64,000 nucleotides of DNA from Rhyacophila brunnea (GCA_022495005.1 JAGYXB010002075.1:310001-374000); one strand, 5' to 3'; shown: positions 44,880 through 55,625, numbered from the stretch's first letter. Notes: generated by a model not told the origin, from the sequence alone. Program-made: numbers and translations.

Positions 44880-45380
44880 CGTATTTCCCCACCTTCTTCA
44901 CATCCTTATTTATTATTGTCACAAGACCAGGCAACCAGCAATTATGGATCATGAAACGACCGTGATTGCGAATAAGATTCAGTTAGCTCAAGACAACGGA
45001 TGCGTGTAGGCCTGTTACCACTAAACTACAGTTTATTGAATCATTTAGTGCTAACACCGCGACTGGCGCGTTTGGAGTAATTGGCCATTAGATATAATTA
45101 ACGTGTTATTTGAATGGGGTAATTAAAAGGTCAGCAGTGATTATGTTTAATTCAATTATACAGACTGATTCAAAAATCAAGAATGCGGTCGTGTGCGGGC
45201 TTGTTATAATAGTTTAGCCGTCATTAACTACCGAGTGACTTAATACGCATATGTTTGACCTTCGTTGCGATAAATCTGAAACGGTTTGAGCGAACGTCGC
45301 GTCTATCATCCATCCTGAACTTGGCTCCAGCGCGCGCCAGCCCTCTCAATATAAAAGGTCAGTATCTGGCATCCTGTGTA
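44880..45380. other. Repeat-free segment, possible conserved non-coding or promoter region
   Basis: This 500-bp stretch has balanced composition and matches no repeat in the window. From 45070 to 45170 homeodomain-like cores cluster (AGTAATTGG, TATAATTAACG, GTAATTAAAAGG). A TATAAAAGG box at 45350 sits after a GC-rich CCAGCGCGCGCCAGCC. No start site or exon can be defined. Regulatory role is inference only. Confidence 0.25.
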
Positions 45381-45381
45381 A

Positions 45382-45393
45382 CCCCCCCCCCCC
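45382..45393. repeat. Poly-C run
   Basis: Twelve consecutive C, unusual for this AT-rich window and a likely site of sequencing length error. Confidence 0.85.
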
Positions 45394-45817
45394 TTCATAG
45401 ATCTGTAATCCACTAACCATTACTTTAAAATTACAGTCCACTGCTAAAAGCGCCGCCAATAAAAAAAATACAGTACAAATCACAATAAAGGTTGTTTTAA
45501 TGTTTTTTATTGACATACTTTAAAATTAATAATACACCTACATTTTTCATAATCGTTTTTCAATTTCTCCATCATATTTTTTTGCGTTTAATACTTAGCA
45601 TCTATTTGGTCATATCTTTCTCAATAAAGCACCTTGCTCAGATACCTGTCGACTGGATTTACTTTTACTCTCTTTTTATCGTCAATTATTTCATCAGACG
45701 TAATCGACGTCTTGGTTTATCAATAATATAAATCAATACCGTGAACACAAATTGATTACTTACCTGAACTATTATTTAGTAAATGCAGTAATAATTTTTC
45801 AATTATCTACTGCACCC
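45394..45817. other. AT-rich DNA, nothing recognised
   Basis: A 73-codon hydrophobic frame at 45510-45731 has no recognisable family and may be a by-product of T-rich sequence. Confidence 0.5.
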
Positions 45818-45821
45818 TTAA

Positions 45822-46622
45822 GGGCGGACATGCTCAGCGTAGATCAAAATGGAGCTTTTATTGTATTTTCAAAGCATGATTTTGGACATTCCTCAAACGT
45901 TGTAGATAATTTATTTATATAATATTGAAGCCTTATTATCCTTTATATTTATTTTAAGCATTTGATGACTGCATAAAATATTTTTATTACAAAAAATAGT
46001 ATTCTTTTAAACCTCTCGTTCTAATGTTTTAGAATATAGTCATATTTCAGTACATAAATGTGCAGTAGTGTTCAATTTTTTTAAATTTATTAATTTTTAA
46101 ACGCATTTATAAAATCATCAGTATAATTATTTATGTCGACATTATTTTAGTGAAATATTTACGATAAAAAAAATATATTGATAATCTCTGTGATCCCAAA
46201 TTTGACAAGAATTAGGCATTTTATTATTCAAAAATGGGCAAGATTAACACATTTGAAGATAATTATAAAGATAATAATTATAAGCTATGTCTTTGACCAT
46301 TCAAGTGTAATAAACATCTTATGAATAATGATTGCTTTATAATAATTATTGACCTAAGAATAAGGTAGTGTTTTTTTGAAATACGCCATTTTTTTGGCAT
46401 TCCCCAGTAGTTAAGCTACAACATACGGCCGTAGCCATAAATTGACAAACTAAAATTAAAATAGGGAGTAAGAACATATTAACGCGCGTGTTTGAACATG
46501 TACCTAACCAAAAAAAATCTTTTTTTTAATGGTGCAGGAAGTTACGTTTATAGAATGTCCAGGATCATGCTTTGAAAATGCAATAAAAGCTCCATTTTGA
46601 CCTACGCTGAGCATGTCCCCCC
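45822..46622. mobile_element. Foldback family E, TTAA-flanked copy
   Basis: TTAA on both sides (45818-45821 and 46623-46626). Left end GGGCGGACATGCTCAGCG and right end (reversed) GGGGGGACATGCTCAGCG match for about 70 bp through the ATGCTTTGAAAATGCAAT region. The left arm is followed by a full E arm body, then AACGCGCGTGTTTGAACATG; the right arm is short. 801 bp, non-coding. TTAA duplication points to piggyBac-type mobilisation. Confidence 0.88.
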
Positions 46623-46626
46623 TTAA

Positions 46627-47289
46627 TATTAAAATTTAAATTTAAAACCAAAGGAAGTAGTCAAAAATAAAACACTTTATTTATTGTTAATATATATATT
46701 TTTTTAACTATTATAATAAAATATTGTCAATATTAACCCATAGCTTACGGGCCGCACAAAATTGTGTTTTTGCTAATTACTTTTCAAATGCAAATTAACA
46801 CGTTAATTACAAAATTAATTAAAAGGGCCCGTAAGCATTGTGTTAAAATGGATGCTGTGATTTAAATTACTTTTATCCAGCAAGGTACCAATTATTATCT
46901 ATCAGGCTTTCCACTCCCTAATTACCATTTGATCACCATAAACTGCTAGTAATTTCAACGAGGTAATCAGAAATATTCCAGACAGACTGGATATTTCAAA
47001 TTTCTCTCATCAATGAGAAAATATGACAAGTGTTTTGATGAATAACTGGTATGATCTTCGGGCGAATCAAAGCCGTTCCAAAAAATGGTAAATACTGACC
47101 ATCAGTAATGAGATAAAGTCAAGGAAAATGAATTACTTTTTAATCTTTACGATTATAAACTTTTATGAAAAATGCTTTTCAGTGAGCGATTAGTTAGTTC
47201 ATAGACTGGGTACTTTAAATTTACAAAAAAAAAATAGAAATTCTTCAAAGTGCAGACGTTACTAATTATTTCCACAACTGGTGTGTTTG
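46627..47289. other. AT-rich DNA, nothing recognised
   Basis: No border or gene signal seen. Confidence 0.5.
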
Positions 47290-47297
47290 GGAAATAC

Positions 47298-47570
47298 TAG
47301 GGCTTTGAACCGGAACTCAATCGAAAACCGGAAAACTCGTTATTTTTATCTGAACGAAAATCGGAACTGAACCTGTAAAAGTATCGGTTTTTTCGGTTAG
47401 GTACATGTTCAAACACGCGCGTTTACCTGAGTTTACTTCCCACTTCAGTTGTAGTAGGCGCAATACACGTCTTGGGTCTTGGATGCATTTACGAAACCGG
47501 AACCGATCCGATATATATTTTTTTACTTGAACTTTTACCAAAACGAAAAAAATAATGGTTCGAAGCCCTG
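47298..47570. mobile_element. hAT MITE containing a family E module
   Basis: Ends TAGGGCTTTGAACCGGAAC and ...GGTTCGAAGCCCTG; exact 8-bp duplication GGAAATAC at 47290-47297 and 47571-47578. The middle holds GGTTAGGTACATGTTCAAAC followed by ACGCGCG, identical to the centre of the foldback at 50413. Non-coding, 273 bp. The 74-codon minus frame is chance. Confidence 0.9.
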
Positions 47571-47578
47571 GGAAATAC

Positions 47579-48305
47579 TCGTGCTCAAGTCTTAAAACTA
47601 TTCACCGCCCTTTGACTCCTCAACATTTACAGGCAGACAACGGAAAACGATAAGTTCCCAAAACGTGTCAACAATAAAATTATTTATATCAACATAAATG
47701 ATCGTGTGATTCCGCATTAAGTTAAGTTAAGTTTGTAAAACACTATTTATTTTTTTAAATGTTTATTGCATAGTTATATAATATTAAAATATTAAAGTAT
47801 AATAATATTGTCATTCTAGATATCTAAATCGTAATCTAGTTCGTAATATTTGTGCCATGTGTCAAGAATAGAAATAATGATCGTTTAAATTTTAATTCGT
47901 TCAAAATGGCGCACAAATTATCTAAAACCATAAACTGTAATATATTATAACTATAAGTTCAAAAAGAAAGTTAAGTATAATTCGGTCCGTTTGCGTCACT
48001 CTACGTGATCTCCGACGAGGTGATTTGGACTCTGTGCAATACACCGGAAAAATGTAAAACATGCACCGTCCGGTTACTGTAATTTACTATTCGTAGGACA
48101 GTTCTGAGTAATCTTTGGTCACAGCGAAGTAATAAATTAAAACAAATGGATTAATGGCGGTAAATGATTTCCTGGTGGATGCATAACAGTGAGACATTGG
48201 TGGCATGTTTTCTTTCCATATCTAACGGAAAAAAATATAGTACTTTTCGGTTATAAGGAATACAGCGGAAAACACATTTTTAAAATAGCCGATATACTGG
48301 ATTAT
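47579..48305. other. Unrecognised sequence with a GC-richer patch
   Basis: 47980-48090 is less AT-rich and has a 30-codon cysteine-containing frame (SDEVIWTLCNTPEKCKTC), without splice sites or homologues that I know. Confidence 0.4.
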
Positions 48306-48308
48306 TTG

Positions 48309-48345
48309 TTAGGTTAACCTAACCAAACCTAACCTAACCTAACTC
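48309..48345. repeat. Telomere-like CCTAA/TTAGG tract, palindromic
   Basis: GTTAGGTTAACCTAACC is followed by AAACCTAACCTAACCTAAC: one TTAGG-type unit facing several CCTAA units. Confidence 0.65.
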
Positions 48346-48410
48346 AAACTAACAGTACCAAAAATAAAACTTACCATTCTAGTCTGATTTTCAGATTTAA
48401 GCCATGAGTC

Positions 48411-49186
48411 TAGAGCTGGTATTTTCCGAGAATATCTAAATCTCGAGATTCGGGATTTCCAGAAAAGAATTCTTGAGAATTCTCAAAATATCGGGAAATT
48501 AGAAAAAAACTTGAAAAAATCCTAAAATTAGTGTAATAGGCCATCCATGGACTGAAACCGTATGCAGTTTCGAACCGTGTACCATACTTAACTTATCTTT
48601 TCTGTTCATGGAAATATATTTTCACAAAGTATATTATAAGCATCTGATCGCATCCATTTATACCATACACTTTCTTACAAATTTAGTGAAAATATAATAT
48701 TTTCATGAACAAAAATCATAAGTTTAGTATGGCACACGGATCTAAACCGCATACGGTTTCAGTCCATGGATGGCCTGTTAAAACAGACAAATTCCAAAAA
48801 AATATGATTTTTTTTATCTATATAAGAAGACAAACAAAATAGAAGTAGGAAAACAAAAATAATTCAAAACATTACTTATTAAAATAAAATTTCAAAAAAC
48901 ACAGACTCAATCGCGTACACTTTTGAGACACAAAATTCCCTGATGATAGACGTTGGCGTAATTGTGTTAAACGCCCCGATCAGTCTTTGAACGTTTTGTG
49001 TTTTCTGTCCACTTTTTTCGTGTAGAAAATCATTTTTTCAATTAATCATTGATAATAAAGAAATCGCGAATCCCAAGAACAGATTCTCGAGATCCGGGAT
49101 TTTCCGAAATGTTAAAAATTTCAATTCTCAAGATTCGGGATGGAAAATCTTGAAAATTTCTCGAGAATTCCCGAAACCCAACTCTA
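48411..49186. mobile_element. hAT-like MITE with TAGAGYTGG ends, hosting a nested MITE
   Basis: Ends TAGAGCTGG and ...CCAACTCTA, with long subterminal inverted similarity (AGAATTCTTGAGAATTCTC, TCTCGAGAATTCCCG). Flanks CATGAGTC and CATGTCTC agree at 6 of 8 positions, consistent with an old 8-bp duplication. Non-coding. The element at 48540-48776 lies inside. Confidence 0.65.
48540..48776. mobile_element. Nested MITE with 58-bp inverted ends
   Basis: GGCCATCCATGGACTGAAAC at the left and its exact complement at the right (GTTTCAGTCCATGGATGGCC); pairing continues for about 58 bp through CGTATGC and ACTTA. 237 bp, non-coding. No confident duplication. Confidence 0.8.
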
Positions 49187-49194
49187 CATGTCTC

Positions 49195-49544
49195 ATAATG
49201 GCTACCTGCATAGTTTTTATTTCGTTGTCAAGTCGTGTATAATTATTTCTATCTTAGTTGATTCGGCATTATACTTCAATGCTTATGGTTCCAGTAGTGT
49301 ATTTGATTTGCGGAATGACTAGTTTTTCTTTTAAAAAAATCTGGTAAATAAATAATCTCTACTCTATAGAGGTCTATATTATAGTGTAAATATGAGTGAA
49401 AATGGTATTTTCAATAGTAGTTATCGATAAATCGATCAGTGAAGGCTTGAAATCAGGCGCACACATAGAAATACAACAATTCGAAGGGGTCAATTTTGAA
49501 AAAAAAAAAAAAAATAGAGCGGCGGGAGAAGTGGGGTTTAAAAA
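49195..49544. other. Mixed sequence, possible SINE tail
   Basis: ATCTCTACTCTATAGAGGTC (49355) resembles the body end of SINE family D. Otherwise unassigned; an A-run is at 49499-49514. Confidence 0.4.
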
Positions 49545-51150
49545 ATCTAGCAAGTGCCACTGATTCCCTGCCTATAACTTCGTGGGTCCCAGGTTCAAAA
49601 CCTTGGTCAAGTAAACATATTGTTTTTCAATTTGTGTATGAGCCTGAATATGGACTTAATCTGTTGAGAAAATAGCTAACATACGTTTCTCGTAAACACA
49701 AAATCTGTTAAGGGGGGACATGCTCGTCGAAGGTCAAAATTGAGTTTTTATTGTATTTTCAAACCATGATCCTGGACACTCCTTAAACGTTGTAGATATC
49801 TATTTATATAATTTTGAAGCCTTATTATCCTTTATAGTTATTTTAAACATTTGATGACTGCATAAAGTATTTTTGTTACATAAATAGTATTCTTTTAAAC
49901 CTCTCGCTCTAATGTTTTAGAATATAGTCATATTTCGGTACATAACTGTGCAGTGGTGTTAAGATTTTTACATTTATTAATTTTTAAACGCATTTATAAA
50001 ACCATTAGTATAATTTATTACGAGATAATTTTTGTAAAATATTCACGATAAAAATTATATTGATAATCTCTGTGATCCCAAATTTGACAAGAATTAGGCA
50101 TTTTATTATTCAAAATCGGCAAGATTAACACATTTGAAGATAATTCTAAAGATACTCATTATAAGCTATGTCTTTGACCATTCAAGTATGATAAACATCC
50201 TACGAATAATGATTGCTTTATAATAATTATTGACCTAAGGATAAGGTAGTGTTTTTTTGAAATACGCCATTTCTTTTGGCATTCCCAAGCGGTTAAGCTA
50301 CAACATACGGCCGTAGCCATAAATTGACAAACTATAATTGAAATAGGGAGTAAAATGATATTGACGCGCGTGTTTGAACATGTAACGTTTAAAAAATTTT
50401 TTTAAAAAATTCGGTTAGGTACATGTTCAAACACGCGCGTTAACATAATTTTACTCCCTACTTTAATTACAGTTTGTCATTTTATGGCTACGGCCGTATG
50501 TTGTAGCTTAACCACTAGGGAATGACAAAAGAAATGGCGTATTTCAAAAAAACACTACCTTATTCTTATGTCAATAATTATTATAAAGCAATCATTATTC
50601 ATAAGATGTTTATCACACTTGAATGGTCAAAGACATAGCTTATAATAAGTATCTTTAGAATCATCTTCAAATGTGTTAATCTTGCCGATTTTTGAATAAT
50701 AAAATGCCTAATTCTTGTCAAATTTGGGATCACAGAGATTATCAATATAATTTTTTATCGTGAATATTTACAAAAATTATCTCGTAATAAATTATGCTAA
50801 TGGTTTTATAAATGCGTTTAAAAATTAATAAATGTAAAAAATCTTAACACCACTGCACAGTTATGTACCGAAATATGACTATATTCTAAACATTAGAGCG
50901 AGAGGTTTAAAAGAATACTATTTTATGTAACAAAAATACTTTATGCAGTCATCAAATGTTTAAAATTACTATAAAGGATAATAAGGCTTCAAAATTATAT
51001 AACTAGATTATCTACAACGTTTAAGGAGTGTCCAGGATCATGGTTTGAAAATACAATAAAAACTGAATTTTGACCTTCGACGAGCATGTCCCCCCAAAAC
51101 CTCCACTCTATGGAGGCTCATATGATCTTATTATGATCGGACATGGTGTA
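49545..51150 (+). mobile_element. SINE family D, copy 2, split by the foldback element
   Basis: The head and body (GTCCCAGGTTCAAAACCTTG, TTGTTTTTCAATTTGTGTAT) occupy 49585-49711; the end (AACCTCCACTCTATGGAGGC, GATCGGACATGGTG) continues at 51099-51147. Box B is mutated (GGTTCAAAACC), so this copy is probably transcriptionally dead. Confidence 0.8.
49712..51095. mobile_element. 1.38-kb foldback (palindromic) element, family E
   Basis: Left arm 49712-50384 begins GGGGGGACATGCTCGTCGAA; right arm 50421-51095 is its reverse complement, ending ...TTCGACGAGCATGTCCCCCC. The arms of about 675 bp look about 97% alike, separated by a spacer of about 35 bp of A/T plus GGTTAGGT. TTAA precedes the left end (49708-49711); the right flank reads AAAA, so its TTAA has lost TT or the duplication is imperfect. 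No ORF. Inserted in a SINE. Confidence 0.9.
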
Positions 51151-51524
51151 CTATTAGATTCTAATCGCTTCAATTGTAAAATATCGTACATCTTCAGATA
51201 CTTTCCTCATCCTGATCATCAGGTACTTTAATTTAATCAATACCTGACCTGCAGGCTTACGTAAGGGTTCTCATCTACGAATTATTGCATGTTGTCATAT
51301 CCACAAAATGTACATGGGCTAACGGTAATAATTATTAGGATCGTTAGTGTCCGTTTGTGTCTTCGGCACTGTCTTGTCTTTTAGACATGCCTTAAGTCTT
51401 CCAGTGGCCATAAATCTTGCGTGTTGTAGAATACCGGTGACGGATATTCGACAGCTAAATACGGCTAATGCTCCTCACTCTTACGTTCCTGACGATGAAG
51501 AAGAAGAAGTAATATTTCATTTAC
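51151..51524. other. Unassigned, includes a GAAGAAGAAG tract
   Basis: 51347-51532 has a 61-codon frame ending in DDEEEEVIFHLLE. The GAAGAAGAAG run may be an LINE tail. No domain is visible. Confidence 0.35.
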
Positions 51525-51599
51525 TTGAATAATTTGTATTTTTCCGCTTTTCTGGGGGGAGTCTGGATCCGACAATTTCCCTCTCGTGTCCGCGTCTGC

Positions 51600-52003
51600 T
51601 TCAGATCTATAGTCAGATCGAGCAACATTGTACAACAATATCATATGGTTGAGCTTAAGTTAATACTGAGGCTAAGAACAGGGCACACAATGGGCAAAAG
51701 ATTTGATGTGCTCATGGGAAGAAGCAAATCGCAACTCTGCGATGAATGTCATGTTTTAGAGGACATTGTACATATGGCACTACAATGCCCTAAATATGAA
51801 CTTCACAGAGTACAGCTGCCAAATTGCGGATATCTATGAGAATGTCGACGAATTGAAAGGTGTCCTGGAAGTGGATAAGACGGAAAAGCTAGGCAAAATT
51901 GTAAAGCTATTTAACAGAATAGGAGTGAGGACCTGATCGATGGATCCCCTTCTAGAAGAAAAGAGGCGATATGACAGCGAGTTGCAGTCAAAGCCTCGGT
52001 AAA
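51600..52003 (+). mobile_element. LINE ORF2 C-terminus with CCHC motif, copy 2
   Basis: Same element as 16729-17118 in plus orientation. The frame encodes ELKLILRLRTGHTMGKRFDV and CDECHVLEDIVHMALQCPKY, then a one-base shift breaks it near 51820 (the remainder, IYENVDELKGVLEVDKTEKL, continues in another frame). The short 3' UTR ends GCAGTCAAAGCCTCGGTAAA plus an A-rich tail. The upstream part 51525-51600 may also be LINE (SRVRVCFRSIVRSSN) but is unsupported. Confidence 0.75.
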
Positions 52004-52587
52004 ATCACAAAAAAAAAATAACATGGTTGTCCTTCGCTGCAAAAATCTTTTATCCCATTGCTAGATAAACGTTTCAACCGTTCAGAGGTCATTAGGCTAG
52101 AAGATCAACAAACTAAATTACGGAACCACAGCTGAGCATTTCCAAAATCATAGACATTTCTAGTTCTACAATTCAAATTGAGTAAAGCATTTTTTATTAT
52201 GCAAATGGTCGTTTATTTTTACATGACTCGAGAATGTAACAAAGGAATAAAAGTGAGATTTTGCTGATTGTTTTCAATTTATGTTAATGTTCGTAGTATG
52301 TACCTACATGTAGCTGAATGGCAAGCTTGTAAAACAATTTTGTATGAATTCTTTTGACACAAAATGTATGCATAATATTGTAAATATGCTTCAAAGTACT
52401 ATACATTCAACATTATTAAATCCCAGAAATAAATGCATTATTTCATAGACAATTTTTTTCAATTGTTGAATATTGGTAATGGTTTAGAGCGGCATGCACA
52501 ATCTAAGATTTCGATCCTAAGGATAAGTCGCTGAAAAGCATGACTTAACTATAGACAATCCTGAGTATAGAGTTAAGGAATCCTTAA

Positions 52588-52956
52588 GGCCATGCATTAG
52601 TTGAGGCACGGTCTAAAAAGATCGTCGCTAGGCGATGCGCAGATTGCGGGTGGCGGGTGAAAATGACGCCTGTCAAACGAAATATTAATTGTCATATAAA
52701 TCCAACATACGTCCATTTTATGTTCTGTTTATTGTTCTATTAGTAACAATAATAATATATTCATTGACATGTTTTCTTTTTAAAGTAAATGGGTAACGTT
52801 TTAGTCATCTTTACACGATTTTAGAATTAATTGACCCGTCGCCATCACGCAGCAAAGTGACGTGTTTCTGGCTCGACATTCTCTCACTGAATGCGAGTCC
52901 AAAATTTCGTCGCGCCTACAGTTGAAAATTATTTGGCGTTTCACTGATGCGTCACC
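52588..52956 (+). mobile_element. TTAA-flanked MITE, family G, copy 4 (best preserved)
   Basis: TTAA on both sides (52584-52587, 52957-52960). Starts GGCCATGCATTAGTTGAGGC and ends ...GTTTCACTGATGCGTCACC; 369 bp, non-coding. Inserted into the Harbinger-like element. Confidence 0.85.
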
Positions 52957-53080
52957 TTAACCATAGACTACTTTTGTTATGAACACGCCGCCTTCTGTGT
53001 TACCATTTACCACTGACAGCTGCTGTCAAAATAAATTCGCATGTCTATAAAACAGTCCATACACTAAAATTCATTTAACA

Positions 53081-53290
53081 ATGTATATCAATATGGATAT
53101 TGATAGTGTTAATTCGTTTAGCATGTACTTGCAGAATATTATTTTACTTTTATACGCCAGCCCGCAGAAAAACAAGATGCCAGATGATAGAATGACACTT
53201 GACGCCAGTGTTACCATGTTAAAAAAATATCTTGCGGTGCCTGTGGAATCACGTATAATGACTTATAACGGAAACATAAGAGTATTATAA
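53081..53290 (+). CDS. Short ORF inside the Harbinger-like element
   Basis: 69 codons beginning MYINMDIDSVNSFSMYLQNI and ending ESRIMTYNGNIRVL. A TATAAAA box lies 37 bp upstream of the ATG (53044). Frame and position inside the element suggest a remnant or truncated transposon protein, perhaps the start of a Harbinger nuclease or companion protein, but no catalytic motif is present and I cannot assign it. Confidence 0.3.
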   Translation: MYINMDIDSVNSFSMYLQNIILLLYASPQKNKMPDDRMTLDASVTMLKKYLAVPVESRIMTYNGNIRVL

Positions 53291-53518
53291 TTAAATATTA
53301 ATATGTATTTATAGTTATTGCATTTATAAAATGCAGTTGTCATATTTTTATCATCGTTTAACAATTATAAAATAATTTACCTAAACTATAGGAAAGAAAA
53401 TTTTAAAATATGGTATTATTTTCAATAGAAATGATCTTAACTAAGGACAATGTTTCTGCATAGTGTTTTCTGCTAAGGAAATTTTAGTTATGACAAACGT
53501 TTCTGCATTCCGCTCTTA

Positions 53519-54424
53519 GTTTAAAGTATAAAGCTCTGGAACAAGTATTTTGATATCGAAATGGAGCTTACAACGAACAATTTTAAAAAATGATTTTCTT
53601 AAATCCCCTGATTATATTGAATATTTTTAAAAATTTTCATGAGAAAAATGAAAAGAAAAATGAAATCTGGCCGCAGGATTGTATCATTATTTATTATTAC
53701 AAAAAAACATTCAGAACTTTATACACCAACGTGTATGGTCACAAACTCAACTCTGTTTGACATAACAGTGCGTAAATATATTGAATTTCTATTAACTCCT
53801 AAATGTATCCATGCAAAGAGTAATACAAAACATTCTGATATTTAAACACCATTTGATAAGGGTTAGCTCTATCAATTTAAATTATCACGTAGTGTTTGGT
53901 TACATGTAAATTGTAAGTATTATATTTCGCCTAACCACAATACACCGTGAGCTGTCTTACCGGAAAGAGGTGGCCATATAGCATTAAGATCAAAAAATGA
54001 CGCCATTTTTATGAAGAACTTGGAGACAGTAGATAATTGATATTCATCGATTTCAAATATCTGATAATAACGCTGTCATCATTATAAGGTATTTTATACA
54101 TGCGTCATGATAATTACAAGCAATTACCAGAATTGTATGTAATTATACTAGATGATTTTATTTCTAATTTATTAACTTACTTTTGTATTTAATTCAGTCT
54201 TTCTCTTGCATTACGGAGGTTTTTATACGGTATTTGAACTGTTTATTTAGACATGAATTTGATCTCATTACTATACGGCCATCCATTTCCGATATAATAA
54301 ACAGCTCACAGTGAATTATGATACGGCTAACTGCATACGTACAAATTTTTGGACACGCATACATACGCACTGGATTATTAATTTGAATTAAAAATTGAGT
54401 GATATTGTTACTGCCTTTTCTATT
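53519..54424. other. AT-rich DNA, nothing recognised
   Basis: A 68-codon frame at 53639-53845 is lysine-rich and without a domain. CATACGTACAAATTTTTGGA at 54335 resembles the outer end of family I. Confidence 0.45.
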
Positions 54425-54620
54425 TTTTAGTTTTCAGGCCATGTCTCAAAGATGAAAAATGAAAAACCGTCCAATAATCTCCTCTCCAATAGACCAAAGG
54501 AGAAGGTCGGTATACATAGATTGGGAAGAGAGAAACACAGCATCCCTAAAACTTAGGCAGTGGAGATAGCTTGATACAGACAGTGGAGACGTTTCGTAGA
54601 GGTGGCCAAACCCTACATTG
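54425..54620 (+). mobile_element. LINE ORF2 C-terminal remnant
   Basis: The plus strand reads FSGHVSKMKNEKPSNNLLSN, then RPKEKVGIHRLGREKHSIPK and RQWRRFVEVAKPYIEMQC, the ordered 'FxGHVxRM', 'GRPxxxW' and 'WRRFV' blocks of a LINE. Stops interrupt it. The 98-codon minus frame over this region is a shadow. Confidence 0.55.
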
Positions 54621-55221
54621 AAATGCAGTGCCGAAGGTGATGATTTTTTGATTTCCTTAAGTATTTGTAAACATCTACCGACCTCACAGTTTAAATAGAC
54701 ACGTTTTGGTTTATTTTTCTTTTCTCTTCTCCCATGACTCAAAAATACAGTAAGAGTTATTATACTTGAGTGTATGGGCTACCTAAGTTTTCAGTAGTTG
54801 CTCCTGAAACATTTCCAAACCTTCAAACCAGCAGACATCTCTCGACGCATATGAGATACTTCGTGTTACGCCTGATTAATACAGGTTTGGTATGAAGTAG
54901 ATTGAATTATGGTATATTAGTCAATGTGTAGTTAATAGTAGTAGTAGTGTTGAGCGTATGAATGATGACGAATCTGTGTAACTGTTAAATCCTGGTGTTA
55001 TAAGAGGTGACATGTAAGTTGTACATATTATACAGTTCATCGTGGAACACTTATTTGTACGCCGCAGTACGTGAAACATGAGTTCGTATAACATTTTATC
55101 AAATGACAAGTTCTTCGTTGAACATTTCACCGTGGAATACATTTGTACGTATTTTACAAAATGCGGCGATAGTTTGCAAATAGTATTGTTCCAATTATAT
55201 TAACCCTAACCTAACCTAACC

Positions 55222-55408
55222 GGCGGCTCTCGTGGTGCAGTGCGCAAGGCGCTTGTCTTCCGCCCGGGAGTTCTGGGTTCGATCCCGGTCAGGACACAAT
55301 ATTTATGTGTGTTTTTTCAAAACCTGGGTGTTTGTGATTGTTCAAAATTACTAACAACCACCTTGTACAAAAGAGCAAGGACATGATTATTAATAATTTT
55401 AAAAAAAA
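55222..55408 (+). mobile_element. tRNA-derived SINE, second family
   Basis: Head GGCGGCTCTCGTGGTGCAGT and GCGCAAGGCGC (box A region), GGGTTCGATCCCGG (perfect box B), then a 100-bp body and an A9 tail. Flanking CCTAACCTAACC is duplicated on both sides, so the target was the telomere-like tract. A well preserved polymerase III promoter suggests a young copy. Confidence 0.85.
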
Positions 55409-55494
55409 ACCTAACCTAACCTAGTAAAGACATCTCTACATATACCATACGTACAAATATACTCCACGGTGAAATGTTCAACGAAGAACTCGTC

Positions 55495-55625
55495 TTTTTC
55501 TTTAATTTCTTTTATTTTGTTAACTGTCAATTCATGGTGGAACTGCATTGTATTGTTGTTTTTATTTAATAAAACGCATTTTTTGATAGTACTTATTCCA
55601 CTTTTAAAAAGAACTAGAAGAAGAG
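55495..55625 (+). mobile_element. Retrosequence H, simple copy
   Basis: Exact 9-bp duplication GAACTCGTC (55486-55494, 55626-55634). Shares TTTTGTTAACTGTCAATTCA and AGTACTTATTCCACTTTTA with 21975-22070. Tail AACTAGAAGAAGAG is RTE-like. Non-coding. Confidence 0.8.

Larger units (their letters stand above)
52487..53515. mobile_element. TTA-flanked Harbinger-like element with nested MITE
   Basis: Ends GAGCGGCATGCACAATC and (reversed) GAGCGGAATGCAGAAACG; TTA on both sides (52484-52486, 53516-53518). Subterminal CTAAGGA / TCCTTAG motifs are repeated near both ends. It contains the family G MITE at 52588-52956 and a 69-codon frame. Assignment to PIF/Harbinger is by duplication length and end structure. 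Confidence 0.7.

Noticed and set aside
45350..45364. TATA box plus TCAGT initiator as a definite promoter
   Set aside because: The TCAGT lies only a few bases from the TATA box rather than 25-30, so the pair does not form a normal core promoter.
45510..45731. 73-codon hydrophobic ORF as a membrane protein
   Set aside because: T-rich sequence gives F, L, I runs by chance; no start context, homologue or neighbouring exon.
47980..48090. Cysteine-containing 30-codon frame as an exon
   Set aside because: No acceptor or donor at plausible positions and no recognised family.
54446..54742. 98-codon minus-strand ORF
   Set aside because: Antisense to a recognisable LINE remnant at 54425-54620.
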